Below, piece by piece: positions 17,381 to 25,681 of a stretch of DNA of 64,000 nucleotides. The notes beneath the pieces were generated by a model. The model had not been told where the DNA came from and made no database searches. It saw only the letters and a program-made list of their open reading frames with translations. The DNA comes from Actinomadura litoris (GTDB lineage: Bacteria > Actinomycetota > Actinomycetes > Streptosporangiales > Streptosporangiaceae), in the NCBI RefSeq assembly GCF_009733595.1, contig NZ_WOFH01000007.1, positions 1 to 64,000 on the forward strand, in the 5' to 3' direction. The position numbers were made by a program, and so were the translations under genes. Position 1 is the stretch's first letter. Each line of letters begins with the position of its first letter.

Positions 17381-19495
17381 ATGCCGCTCCTCCCGGCCAC
17401 CTCTTGTGAGATGTACATGACCGACACGTCCGTGAGCCGACCGCAAGGACCGGCGCCCGCGCCGCTCCCCCCGTCCCGCTGGAACCGCTACATCGCCGCC
17501 GTCACCGGCAGGCGCTCCAAATGGGCGGTCCTGGCCGCCTGGGTGCTCGTCCTGATGGTCGCCGGCGGCTTCGCCGCCAAGCTCTCCCAGGTGCAGGACA
17601 ACGACCCGGCGTCCTGGCTGCCCGCCGACTCCCAGTCCACCCGCGCCGTCGAGATCGCCGAACGGCACTTCGCCGACCACGACCGCGCCACCGCCGTCGT
17701 CGTCTACACCCGCGACGGCGGGCTCACCCCGGCCGACCTGGCCAAGGCCGACGCCGATCGCCGGACGGCGCCCGGCGCGACCGCGGCCACCAGGTCCGCC
17801 GACGGCAAGGCGGTCCTGTTCAGCGCGCCCGTCCCGATGGCCTCCAACGACAACACGGTGCTGGGCGACGCCGTGGACAAGCTGAGGAAGACCACCTCGG
17901 CCGGCGCGCCGTCCGGGCTGGACATCCGCGTCACCGGCCAGGCGGGCACCATCGCCGACTACATCGACGCCTACTCCGGCATGGACGGCGCCCTCCTCGG
18001 CGTCACGCTGGCGATCGTCACCCTCGTCCTCCTGGTCACCTACCGCAGCCCCGTGCTGTGGCTGGTGCCCCTGCTGGCCACGTTCCTCGGCACCTGGATC
18101 GCCATGGGCGTGGTCTACCTGCTCGCCAAGCACGCGGACCTGAAGGTGGACGGCCAGTCCAGCTACGTCCTGACCGTGCTCGCGCTCGGCGTCGGGACCG
18201 ACTACGCGCTGCTCCTCATCGCCCGCTACCGCGAGGAGCTGGGCCGGCGCGCCGACCGGCACGAGGCGATGGCGCACGCGCTGCACCGCTGCCTGCCCGC
18301 CGTCACCGCCTCGGCCGCCACCGTCGTGATCGCATCGCTGTGCCTGGTCTTCGGGAAGATGAACAACACCCAGGGCCTCGGCCCGGTCATCGCGATCGGC
18401 GTCGCCGTCGTCTGCCTGGCCGCCGTCTCCCTGCTGCCCGCCCTGCTGATCTGCCTCGGCCGCTGGGTGTTCTGGCCCAGGCGCCCCACCGTCCAGGCGA
18501 CCCGGTCCGACGGCGGCCCTTGGCGGCGCCTGGCCACGGCCATCGACGCGAGGCCGCGCCGGATCTGGGTCGGCACCGCCCTGGTCCTGGCCGCCCTGGC
18601 GGCGGCGTCGTTCACCCTGGACTCCGGCCAGCGCCTGGACGAGCAGTTCACCAAGACCACCGACGCCATCGCGGGACAGCGCCAGATCGGCCGCCACTTC
18701 GCCGCGGGCTCGTCCGAACCCGCCGACATCTACGTCGCCGACGCCCAGGCCGCGACGACCGTGGCCCGCGCCGCCAAGGTCCCCGGTGTGGCCGCCGTTG
18801 CCAAGGAACGCTCATCGGGCGGCTACACCCACCTGACCGCCGTCTTCGCCGACGAACCCGACACCCCCTCGGCCCGCGCCACCGTCACCCGCGTCCGCGA
18901 CGCCCTGGACGGCAGCGGGGCCGTCGTCGGCGGGCAGACCGCCGTCGCCCTGGACACCTCGCACGCCCAGGGCACCGAAGAGGCCGTCCTCATCCCGCTG
19001 ATCCTCGCCGTGGTCCTGGCCATGCTCGTCCTGCTGCTGCGCGCCGTCACCGCGTCGCTGCTGCTGATCGCCTCCGTCGTCCTCTCCTACGGCGCGGCCC
19101 TCGGCCTTGCGGGCCTGCTCTACCGGGCGCTCGGCCACCCGCACATCGACCGCGGCCTCCTGCTGTTCGGCTTCCTGTTCCTGGTCGCCCTGGGCATCGA
19201 CTACACGATCTTCCTGATGTCCCGCGCGAGGGAGGAGGCCCACCTCCACGGTCACCGGGCGGGAATCCGCGACGGCCTGAGCCTCACCGGCGGCGTCATC
19301 ACCAGCGCCGGCCTCGTCCTCGCCGCCACCTTCAGCGTCCTGGTCGTCCTCCCGACCGTCGGCGCCCTCCAGCAGGGCCTGCTCATCGCCGGAGGCGTCC
19401 TCCTGGACACCCTGGTCGTCCGCAGCCTCCTCGTCCCCGCCCTGGCGCTGGACGCGGGCAAACGCATCTGGTGGCCCACGAGAATCGAAGACTGA
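17381..19495 (+). CDS. MMPL/RND-type transporter
   Basis: 704 residues, two MMPL repeats, each with one helix, a soluble loop and a helix bundle (about 12 TM in total). The bundle motifs GVGTDYALLLIARYREEL and GIDYTIFLMSRAREEA are the repeated proton-relay segments of the family. The family exports lipids, siderophores or drugs; two-lobed 700-residue actinomycete members are mostly of unknown cargo. GAGGAGA is seven bases before the ATG at 17381; a later in-frame ATG at 17411 lacks one. Ends at a strong terminator hairpin. Confidence 0.93.
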   Translation: MPLLPATSCEMYMTDTSVSRPQGPAPAPLPPSRWNRYIAAVTGRRSKWAVLAAWVLVLMVAGGFAAKLSQVQDNDPASWLPADSQSTRAVEIAERHFADHDRATAVVVYTRDGGLTPADLAKADADRRTAPGATAATRSADGKAVLFSAPVPMASNDNTVLGDAVDKLRKTTSAGAPSGLDIRVTGQAGTIADYIDAYSGMDGALLGVTLAIVTLVLLVTYRSPVLWLVPLLATFLGTWIAMGVVYLLAKHADLKVDGQSSYVLTVLALGVGTDYALLLIARYREELGRRADRHEAMAHALHRCLPAVTASAATVVIASLCLVFGKMNNTQGLGPVIAIGVAVVCLAAVSLLPALLICLGRWVFWPRRPTVQATRSDGGPWRRLATAIDARPRRIWVGTALVLAALAAASFTLDSGQRLDEQFTKTTDAIAGQRQIGRHFAAGSSEPADIYVADAQAATTVARAAKVPGVAAVAKERSSGGYTHLTAVFADEPDTPSARATVTRVRDALDGSGAVVGGQTAVALDTSHAQGTEEAVLIPLILAVVLAMLVLLLRAVTASLLLIASVVLSYGAALGLAGLLYRALGHPHIDRGLLLFGFLFLVALGIDYTIFLMSRAREEAHLHGHRAGIRDGLSLTGGVITSAGLVLAATFSVLVVLPTVGALQQGLLIAGGVLLDTLVVRSLLVPALALDAGKRIWWPTRIED

Positions 19496-19504
19496 ACCGC
19501 CCGA

Positions 19505-19555
19505 CCACCGTCCCCCTGGCCCCGCCGCCGACCCCTGCGGGCCGGGGGACGGTGG
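19505..19555 (+). terminator. Intrinsic terminator after the MMPL gene
   Basis: Perfect 12-bp stem: CCACCGTCCCCC at 19505-19516 pairs with GGGGGACGGTGG at 19544-19555, starting ten bases after the MMPL stop. No U-tract follows, as is common in high-GC actinomycetes. Confidence 0.75.
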
Positions 19556-19659
19556 TACACCCGGCAAGGAAGGCGCCCCCGCCCCTGGGACCCGTTGTAA
19601 CCCGGTACGCACACACCCTCGGACTGCGCTAGAGTAATCACGCCTGCTCCGCCAGGCAC

Positions 19660-19733
19660 CGGGACGTAGCGCAGTTTGGCAGCGCACTTGACTGGGGGTC
19701 AAGGGGTCGTGGGTTCAAATCCCGCCGTCCCGA
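19660..19733 (+). tRNA. tRNA-Pro (anticodon GGG)
   Basis: 74 bases with a 7-bp acceptor stem (CGGGACG with CGTCCCG, discriminator A at 19733), a 5-bp anticodon stem CTTGA/TCAAG around the loop CTGGGGG giving anticodon GGG, and a T arm with GGTTCAAATCC. No encoded CCA. The 3' 42 bases form part of the 44-bp attachment core of the integrated element, and the full gene is kept intact at the left junction. Confidence 0.96.
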
Positions 19734-19735
19734 CA
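19692..19735 (+). repeat. attL core: 44-bp direct repeat copy 1 (inside tRNA-Pro)
   Basis: Runs from the anticodon loop of tRNA-Pro to two bases past the gene. It is identical over 44 bases to 34423-34466. Integration therefore restores a full tRNA at this side. Confidence 0.93.
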
Positions 19736-19746
19736 GAGTCGACGCA

Positions 19747-19823
19747 GGTCAGGGTCCAGTTTCACACTCGTGAGGCGGGGCCCTGAAGATCGTCTAGGGC
19801 CGTTCGTCTCACAATTTCTCACA
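19747..19823. repeat. Probable integrase arm-type sites, left end
   Basis: Between attL and the integrase stop are GGTCAGGGTCCAGT (19747-19760), GTCTCACA (19806-19813) and TTCTCACA (19816-19823). Matching sequences occur near the right end: GTCTCACA at 34301-34308, GTCTCACG at 34312-34319, and an inverted GGACCCTGACC at 34368-34378. The arrangement fits arm-binding sites of a tyrosine integrase; binding is inferred. Confidence 0.5.
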
Positions 19824-19826
19824 TGC

Positions 19827-21014
19827 CTAACTGATCTTGTGGAGCATCGCGAGCGCCTCACCACCGGCCGCGAGATCCTCGGGGTTGGCGTGCACATAGG
19901 TGTTCTGCGTGAACGCCGAGTCGAAGTGACCGGCCCACTTGCTGATGACGGAGATCGGCACTCCGGCCTTCTCCATCAGGCTCAGGGTGGTGTGCCGTGA
20001 GTCGTGCAGGGTGATCCGGCGCAGGCCCGCCCGCTTCAGCACACGCCCGAACTCGTCCGAGTACCACTCCGGGTGAACCGGGATGCCCAGCTCGTCCGTG
20101 ACGAGGTACTGCCCGCCCTCGTACCACTCCAGCTCGGCGAGGCCGTCCTGATATGCCGCCCCGGCCTTCTCGGCCTCGGCGCTCTGGAGCTTGTACAGCC
20201 GCTCCAGGGCCGCCGCGAGCTCGTCGTCGATCGGCAGCTCGCGCTCGCCGTTGCGGGACTTCGGCGGTTCGATGATGACCTCGGAGTCGCACATCACGCG
20301 CGTCTGGACGACCTTCAGCTTCCGGGCCTTGAGCCTGACGTCCTCGCGGCGCAGGCCGAGAACCTCCCCCCGGCGCAGGCCGTACAGCGAGAGCCGCCAC
20401 GCGACCTCAAGGCGCGTCTTGTCGATCGCCTTGAGGAACGTGTGCACCTCGCCCTTCGTCCACGTCTTCCGCTCCGGCTGCTGGTAGCTGACGTTCTTCA
20501 CCAGGGCAGCGACGTTCCGCGCGAGCCTCCCCTCCTGCACGCCGAGTTCGAACGCCGCCCGAAGGCGCCCGAGAGTGAGGTTCACCGACCGGCCGGATAG
20601 CCCGGTCCCTGGCTTCCCGCCCCGCTTGCGCCCGGACGACTGCATGTACTTCACGAGGGCAACGATGTGAGCCACGGTCACGCCCTGGGCGGGCATGTCG
20701 CCGAGCCGCTCGCGCACGCACCGGAAGGAGTGCTGATAGTTCGTCTTGGTGTTGCGTCGCGCCTCCAGAGTCGCCACCGCGAGATAGCTGTCGATGATCT
20801 CGTTCACGGTGACCTTGGACGGCGCGACGAAGGTGCCCTGCGCACGCTGGTTGCGGATACGGTCGCGCTCGTTCTTCGCCTCCGTCCTCTTGTCGAAGGT
20901 GTAGGTCTTCTGGCGGCGCCTGCCCGTCTTCGGGTCCGGGCCGATGTCGATCACGAAGCGATACCGCTTCTTGCCGTTCTTCAGCACGACGGTCTTGATC
21001 GTGTCGTCTGCCAC
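19827..21014 (-). CDS. int: Tyrosine recombinase/integrase
   Basis: 395 residues. An N-terminal arm-binding/AP2-like region (about 1-60, DIGPDPKTGRRRQKTYTFDKRTEA) and a SAM-like core-binding domain (about 65-165) precede the catalytic domain. Catalytic residues are visible: first Arg in YGLRRGEVLGL, HDSRH box (HxxR), WAGH, and the nucleophile in TQNTYVHAN. It would recombine the 44-bp tRNA core with a circular attP. The GTG start directly abuts the stop of the upstream gene, so int is the second gene of a two-gene unit. Gene lies 91 bases from attL, as usual. Confidence 0.95.
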   Translation of the reverse strand: MADDTIKTVVLKNGKKRYRFVIDIGPDPKTGRRRQKTYTFDKRTEAKNERDRIRNQRAQGTFVAPSKVTVNEIIDSYLAVATLEARRNTKTNYQHSFRCVRERLGDMPAQGVTVAHIVALVKYMQSSGRKRGGKPGTGLSGRSVNLTLGRLRAAFELGVQEGRLARNVAALVKNVSYQQPERKTWTKGEVHTFLKAIDKTRLEVAWRLSLYGLRRGEVLGLRREDVRLKARKLKVVQTRVMCDSEVIIEPPKSRNGERELPIDDELAAALERLYKLQSAEAEKAGAAYQDGLAELEWYEGGQYLVTDELGIPVHPEWYSDEFGRVLKRAGLRRITLHDSRHTTLSLMEKAGVPISVISKWAGHFDSAFTQNTYVHANPEDLAAGGEALAMLHKIS

Positions 21015-21710
21015 CTAATCCTGTCCTTCCTGGGGGGACGTCCCCTTGCCACGCTGGCCGGGCGGCAGGATGCCGCGCCGGCGGGCCTCCCTCACCCACA
21101 GATGCACCGTGGACGGGGAGACTTCATCGACCTGTGCTCGCGCCAGGGCCTCGGCGGGCTTGGGCCCCTGCGAGGCGAGCCACAGGTACCGTTCGGCGAC
21201 CTGCTCATAGAAGCTGTCCGGCCGCTTCCCGGGCGGCGGGACGCGCAGCTTCAGGGAGGGGCCGCGCTGCCTGCGCTGCCCGTCCGGGAACTGCGTCCAC
21301 TCGGCGCCCGTGCCATCCAACGGCCTGGGCGGGCCGGCGAAGTTGACGAACGGGAACTCGTCCTCGCCCGGCGGGTCCGTCCGCTGGAACACGCGGAGGT
21401 TCGCCGCGGCCTCCAGTTGGGCAAACGGCAAATCGCGGACCAGGGCGGCGAGGAATGTTCCGCCCGCGGCCCCCACCCGAACGATCAGCTCGTGGACGAC
21501 CAGGGGCGCTCTGATCGAGGGCCCGAACGCCGCGAACTCCCCATTGGAGTGCCGTCCGAAGCGCAGCAGCACCGGCGCGTGAGATCCGGCCTCGCGGGTC
21601 GTCTCGGAGAAGTAGGCGGCCCATCCCGCTTTCGCCCAGGTCGAGCCGCTGGGAGGGAAGCGCAGAGCCTCGTGTCGGCCGAGCCACGTCACGTCGGTAC
21701 TTGAGTCCAC
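21015..21710 (-). CDS. Unknown protein with C-terminal helix-turn-helix
   Basis: 231 residues, family not recognised. Residues about 30-110 look like a beta-rich globular domain. The C-terminal 60 residues (ERYLWLASQGPKPAEALARA, then VSPSTVHLWVREARRRGIL) form a plausible helix-turn-helix of the kind found in small actinomycete integrative elements. Its TAG stop touches the integrase GTG, so the pair is co-translated; an accessory or control role in integration/excision is an inference. Confidence 0.75.
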   Translation of the reverse strand: MDSSTDVTWLGRHEALRFPPSGSTWAKAGWAAYFSETTREAGSHAPVLLRFGRHSNGEFAAFGPSIRAPLVVHELIVRVGAAGGTFLAALVRDLPFAQLEAAANLRVFQRTDPPGEDEFPFVNFAGPPRPLDGTGAEWTQFPDGQRRQRGPSLKLRVPPPGKRPDSFYEQVAERYLWLASQGPKPAEALARAQVDEVSPSTVHLWVREARRRGILPPGQRGKGTSPQEGQD

Positions 21711-21821
21711 GCGTCAGATGCTACGGCTCATGTTGCATCTGTGTCGACTTTTGCGAACTCGGGTATGTCGAGTCCGCTGGCTCGGTTGTGGAGTGACCGT
21801 TTCCTGCCCTACGCTCGACTC

Positions 21822-22094
21822 ATGACGATCACCGAGCTTGCAGACTCGACAGTCGCAGCGCCCGGCCGACTAGCGGACAGGGTTCGCGCTGCACGCCTTC
21901 CCCCGCCCGATGTGCGGCAGCGCATCCGCCGCGAGGCTGGCATCCCCCTCCGGACCATGGCCGCCTCTCTCGGCGTCACCGCCGGAGCCGTCCAGCGATG
22001 GGAGCAAGGGCGGGTGACGCCCCGGCACGAGCACGCCATCGCCTACAGGCGCCTGCTGGACGAGCTGGAGCAGGCCATCCGGGAGACGCCGTGA
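21822..22094 (+). CDS. Small XRE-type HTH protein
   Basis: 90 residues from the ATG at 21822. Residues about 32-75 are a helix-turn-helix (IRREAGIPLRTMAASLGVTA followed by GAVQRWEQGRVTP), typical of XRE regulators. It is divergent from the integrase unit and is the first gene of the rightward coupled run; the next gene begins in the GTGA of its stop. Likely the switch or activator of that operon, by position. Confidence 0.75.
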   Translation: MTITELADSTVAAPGRLADRVRAARLPPPDVRQRIRREAGIPLRTMAASLGVTAGAVQRWEQGRVTPRHEHAIAYRRLLDELEQAIRETP

Positions 22095-22465
22095 GCGACG
22101 AAGCGATCCGCGCGGCAGGTGCGCCCGTTGGCACTGGCCCGACCGCTGACGACATCCGGAAATGGCCCGCCACGGTCGATGTCGCGACCGCCTCGCGCGC
22201 GATCGGCATCAGCCGCTCGTACGGCTACGAACTGGCGAAGCGCGGCGAGTTCCCCGTCGAGTCCCTCACGGTCGGCAGCGTGACCCGCGTGCTGACCACG
22301 GACCTGATGCGCAAACTCGGCATCCCCCTACACGCCCCCGAAACGAGCGAGGCCGCCCCCGGCGGGGCGGCCAGCGCACACGACGTCCCGGACAAGGACA
22401 ACGACGATGGCTCGCAGGCTACCCCCCAATGGCCCCGGCTGCACTCCATCCCCCCGGCCGGATGA
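22091..22465 (+). CDS. Excisionase-like HTH protein
   Basis: 124 residues from a GTG overlapping the previous stop by four bases. Residues about 23-75 form a MerR/excisionase-type winged helix: TVDVATASRAIGISRSYGYE, then LAKRGEFPVESLTVGSVTRV and LTTDLMRKLGI. The tail is low complexity. Proteins of this layout next to an integrase usually act as recombination directionality factors. Confidence 0.75.
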   Translation: MSDEAIRAAGAPVGTGPTADDIRKWPATVDVATASRAIGISRSYGYELAKRGEFPVESLTVGSVTRVLTTDLMRKLGIPLHAPETSEAAPGGAASAHDVPDKDNDDGSQATPQWPRLHSIPPAG

Positions 22466-22706
22466 CGCGATCCACCGCTACGGCGCGACAATCGAACCCG
22501 CGCGGGACGCCGTCGCTGAGCGGATCCGCCGCGGCGCCGAGGTCAGCGGCGAACACGACCCGGAGTCCGGCGCGGCCGAGGCCCTGGAGTTCCTGCGCGC
22601 GATGCTTCACATCGAGATCGATCGCCAGATCGACGAGGAGGCCCTCCGCTGGCCGAGCGCCCGCCGCCTGATCTACCGGCCTGGCCGCTACCGGAGGCAC
22701 GCGTGA
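22407..22706 (+). CDS. Small hypothetical protein
   Basis: 99 residues, family not recognised. It overlaps the end of the excisionase-like gene by 59 bases and its stop overlaps the GTG of the helicase gene by four bases (GTGA), which supports translation. Charged helical middle (ARDAVAERIRRGAEVSG) and an Arg-rich C-terminus (RRLIYRPGRYRRHA). Confidence 0.6.
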   Translation: MARRLPPNGPGCTPSPRPDDAIHRYGATIEPARDAVAERIRRGAEVSGEHDPESGAAEALEFLRAMLHIEIDRQIDEEALRWPSARRLIYRPGRYRRHA

Positions 22707-24382
22707 ACAATCCGGGCATCGACCCCCGCGAGCCGCCGCACGACATCGGCGCAGAGCAATGCGTCCTCGGGGCCGCGATGCTCTCGCCGACCGCGATCGA
22801 AGCCGCCGAACAACTTACCGCCCGAGCGTTCTACCGCCCGGCACACCAGGACATCTGGACCGCGCTGATCGAGTTGCACGGGCGCGGGGCCCCGACTGGG
22901 CCCGTGGCCGTGCTCGACATGCTCGGAGGGGCCGGTGCAGTGCGCGGGGTAGACGGTCCGTATCTGCACACACTCATCGAGCGTGCGCCTGGCCCCCGCG
23001 AGGTCGCGCACTACGTCGGCATCGTGCAGCGAACGAGCACCCTGCGCGCGTTGCAGGCCGTCAGCGACCGGGTCCGCCAAGGCATCGAGTCCGGCCACGA
23101 CCCCGGCGACATCCTGGAGCGCCTTGCCGTCGACCTCAGCGGCATCACCCCACCGGCCGCCGCCGACGTCGGTCCGGGCTTCGTCCTCCTGGACGAGTTC
23201 CTCACCGTCGAGGACGAACCCGTCCGGTACCGCGTCGATCGCCTCTGGCCCATCGGCGGACGCGTCGTCGCCGCCGCGCAGTACAAGAGCGGCAAGACCA
23301 CCCTGCGCGACAACCTCGTCCGCGCCCTGGTCGACAAGGAGGACTTCCTCGGCGCCTTCGCCGTCGAACCCCCGGCCGGTCGCGTCGCCGTCATCGACAA
23401 CGAACTCGACGAGCGCACCCTCCGCCGCTGGCTTCGCGAGCAGAGAATCGCCAACCCGAACCGCGTCGCCGTTCTCCCGCTGCGGGGGAAGGTCGGCACG
23501 TTCGACCTCCTTGATCGCGAAGTGCGATCCCGCTGGGCACAGCACCTCCGCACCGTGGAGGCAAACGTGGTCGTGTTCGACTGCCTCCGCCCCGTCCTGG
23601 ACGCCCTCGGCCTGGACGAACACAAGGAAGCAGGCCGGTTCCTCGTCGCGTTCGACGCCCTCCTCGACGAGGCGAACGTCTCGGAAGCCCTGCTTATCCA
23701 CCACATGGGCCACCAGGGCGAACGCTCACGCGGCGACAGCCGCCTCCTGGACTGGCCCGACGTGACGTGGCGGCTCGTCCGGCAGAACGAGGATCCGGCG
23801 TCCGCCCGGTACTTCACGGCGTTCGGGCGGGACGTCGACCAGCCGGAGGGTCTGCTCGTCTACGACCAGCACGCCCGACGCCTCTCCCTCACGGAGGGAT
23901 CACGGCAGGACGCCGCCGCCGAGGGCCTCGTCCAGCTCGTGGTCGACGCCGTCACGGCCAGTCCCAAGCTCAGCAGGAACGCGCTGTGCAAGGAGATCAC
24001 GGGCGACGATCACAAGATCCTCGCGGCCCGAGACAAAGCCGTCCAGCGAGACCTCATCCACATCCACACCGGGCCCAACCGAGCGCAGCTCCACTACCCG
24101 GGAAAGGCCGGTGCGGTGGGGTGCTGTGAAGTGCGGTGCACCACACCGGAAGGTGGTGCTGTGGGTGCTGTTATAGCCCACAGCACCACACCACCACTTC
24201 TGGACAGCACGGACACCACACCGCACCCGGCACCCGCCCCTGCATCCGGCATCCCGGGTGTTTACGGTCCCGGCGAATGGGCGGCGGCAGGCCGCCCTGG
24301 TGCTCCCGCCTCCGACTGCCCCGATTGTGGATGGCCGCTCGAATCCAACGCCCACGAAACCAAGTGCGGAGGCACGCCCTGA
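22703..24382 (+). CDS. DnaB-N/RecA-fold helicase-like replication protein with zinc ribbon
   Basis: 559 residues. Residues about 10-120 match the DnaB helicase N-terminal domain (GAEQCVLGAAMLSPTAIEAA). Residues about 165-390 are a RecA-fold ATPase with a Walker A-like AAQYKSGKTTL near 191-201 and Walker B-like VVVFDCLRPVL near 290, like plasmid RepA/AAA_25 proteins. The C-terminus holds CPDCG...C, a probable zinc ribbon, after a Pro/Thr-rich linker. No primase domain. It probably drives autonomous replication of the excised element. Confidence 0.85.
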   Translation: MNNPGIDPREPPHDIGAEQCVLGAAMLSPTAIEAAEQLTARAFYRPAHQDIWTALIELHGRGAPTGPVAVLDMLGGAGAVRGVDGPYLHTLIERAPGPREVAHYVGIVQRTSTLRALQAVSDRVRQGIESGHDPGDILERLAVDLSGITPPAAADVGPGFVLLDEFLTVEDEPVRYRVDRLWPIGGRVVAAAQYKSGKTTLRDNLVRALVDKEDFLGAFAVEPPAGRVAVIDNELDERTLRRWLREQRIANPNRVAVLPLRGKVGTFDLLDREVRSRWAQHLRTVEANVVVFDCLRPVLDALGLDEHKEAGRFLVAFDALLDEANVSEALLIHHMGHQGERSRGDSRLLDWPDVTWRLVRQNEDPASARYFTAFGRDVDQPEGLLVYDQHARRLSLTEGSRQDAAAEGLVQLVVDAVTASPKLSRNALCKEITGDDHKILAARDKAVQRDLIHIHTGPNRAQLHYPGKAGAVGCCEVRCTTPEGGAVGAVIAHSTTPPLLDSTDTTPHPAPAPASGIPGVYGPGEWAAAGRPGAPASDCPDCGWPLESNAHETKCGGTP

Positions 24383-24927
24383 TGACGCATCGCTCAGACG
24401 ATCGGCCCGCACGCGCGCAAGGCCGCGTGACGGGCGCCGAGCGCGCCCGCGTCGCCGAGCTGCACGCGCTGGGCTGGAGCCGCGGCGCGATCGCGCGTGA
24501 CCTCGGCCGGTCGCCCGACACGATCCGCCGGATCGCCGATGCGGCCGAGCTGTCGTTCGACCGGTCACGGACGGCCGTCGCGGTCGCGGCGAAGCAGGTC
24601 GACAACCGCGCGCGGCGGGCGTCGCTGATCGCGCGCGCGTACGACCAGGCGGGCGCCGTCCTGGATCGGCTGGAGGCGCCGGACGGGTACGACGCGACGG
24701 GCACGGCGACGAACGGCGTGACGGTGACGACTCGCGTCGCGGTCCCGCCGGCGCATGACGTGAAGGCGCTCGCGGGCGCGTTCTCGACGCTGACGGCCTC
24801 GGCCGCCCGGATGGAGGCGGTCGACAGCGGTACCGACGTCGAGGACGCCAAGTCGATGCTCAGCCAGTTGGGCGATGCCCTGGGCGTGGTCGCGCACGCC
24901 ATCGACGGAGGCGAGTCCGGTGGTTGA
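24382..24927 (+). CDS. HTH protein, terminase small subunit-like
   Basis: 181 residues; ATG overlaps the previous stop (TGATG). Residues about 15-60 are a helix-turn-helix (AELHALGWSRGAIARDLGRS followed by PDTIRRIA), followed by a long helical region. Phage terminase small subunits and related HTH proteins share this layout, but no large terminase is present, so a DNA-packaging role is only suggested. A general DNA-binding role is equally possible. Confidence 0.65.
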   Translation: MTHRSDDRPARAQGRVTGAERARVAELHALGWSRGAIARDLGRSPDTIRRIADAAELSFDRSRTAVAVAAKQVDNRARRASLIARAYDQAGAVLDRLEAPDGYDATGTATNGVTVTTRVAVPPAHDVKALAGAFSTLTASAARMEAVDSGTDVEDAKSMLSQLGDALGVVAHAIDGGESGG

Positions 24928-25162
24928 CCTGCGTACGTGGCCGCTGGCTGCGCTCACGGCGTCCGTCCGAGGCGCCCAGGACGACGTCGAGCTTCTCGCC
25001 GATGACCTGACGAACGCCGAGCGACGCGACGCCCTGGTCGTGCTCGTCCTGGGCGTCGGGCGCGCGATCTGCGCCTATGGGGCGGAGCTGGCTGTCTCCC
25101 CGGACGAGCTGGCGGAGATGCTGTGCGATCTCATTGCGGACGCGACGCGAGCGGGCGAGTGA
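24920..25162 (+). CDS. Small acidic hypothetical protein
   Basis: 80 residues from GTG 24920, overlapping the upstream stop by eight bases. All-helical and acidic (LADDLTNAERRDALVVLVLG). No family recognised; coupled inside the element operon. Confidence 0.6.
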   Translation: MVDLRTWPLAALTASVRGAQDDVELLADDLTNAERRDALVVLVLGVGRAICAYGAELAVSPDELAEMLCDLIADATRAGE

Positions 25163-25168
25163 GAAGAC

Positions 25169-25681
25169 GTGAGACGACCAGACGTCACCGCAGGTGAGAC
25201 GGGGCGTGATCGTGGCATACCTGATGCATTGTCAGATGCCGAACCGGCCGTAATCCAGGCGGGCGGCGTCTTCCTCCCCGCCTCCGTCTGCGAACCGTTG
25301 TGGCGCGTCCTGCGCGCCGAGCTGGCCCGTCACCGCGCGGACGGCGGCCGAGTACGCCCCGACGTCGCTGCCGCGCTGGTCGCGCTCCGGGCGGCCGGAC
25401 TGGCGTACGTGTCCGCGAACGGACTCACCGCGCGGACATCTTCGGACATCGGCGCATCCTCGCCGAGTGATGCCGCGCTGGTTACGACGGGCGGGCTCGC
25501 CGGACGCCTCGGGGTGTCCGAGCGCCATGCACGGCGGCTCGCCCGTCAGGCCGGCATCGCACCGGCGGGCCGCGGCTTGTGGCTCGCCGAGGATGCCGCC
25601 GCGCTGGTCGCGGCCCGCCGGACGGACGCTCGCCGTGACAGCTTTCCCGCGCTCCCACCTCGCCGCGACGGGGCAGAGTAG
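25169..25681 (+). CDS. Hypothetical protein with C-terminal HTH
   Basis: 170 residues, GTG start six bases after the preceding stop. The C-terminal part (TTGGLAGRLGVSERHARRLA, then RQAGIAPAGRGLW) is a clear helix-turn-helix of excisionase/MerR type. The N-terminal half is helical and unrecognised. Overlaps the next gene by 47 bases. Confidence 0.65.
   Translation: MRRPDVTAGETGRDRGIPDALSDAEPAVIQAGGVFLPASVCEPLWRVLRAELARHRADGGRVRPDVAAALVALRAAGLAYVSANGLTARTSSDIGASSPSDAALVTTGGLAGRLGVSERHARRLARQAGIAPAGRGLWLAEDAAALVAARRTDARRDSFPALPPRRDGAE

Noticed and set aside
24382..24927. Calling this gene a true terminase small subunit
   Set aside because: Only an HTH and helical tail are seen and no large terminase exists in the element; left as terminase-small-like.
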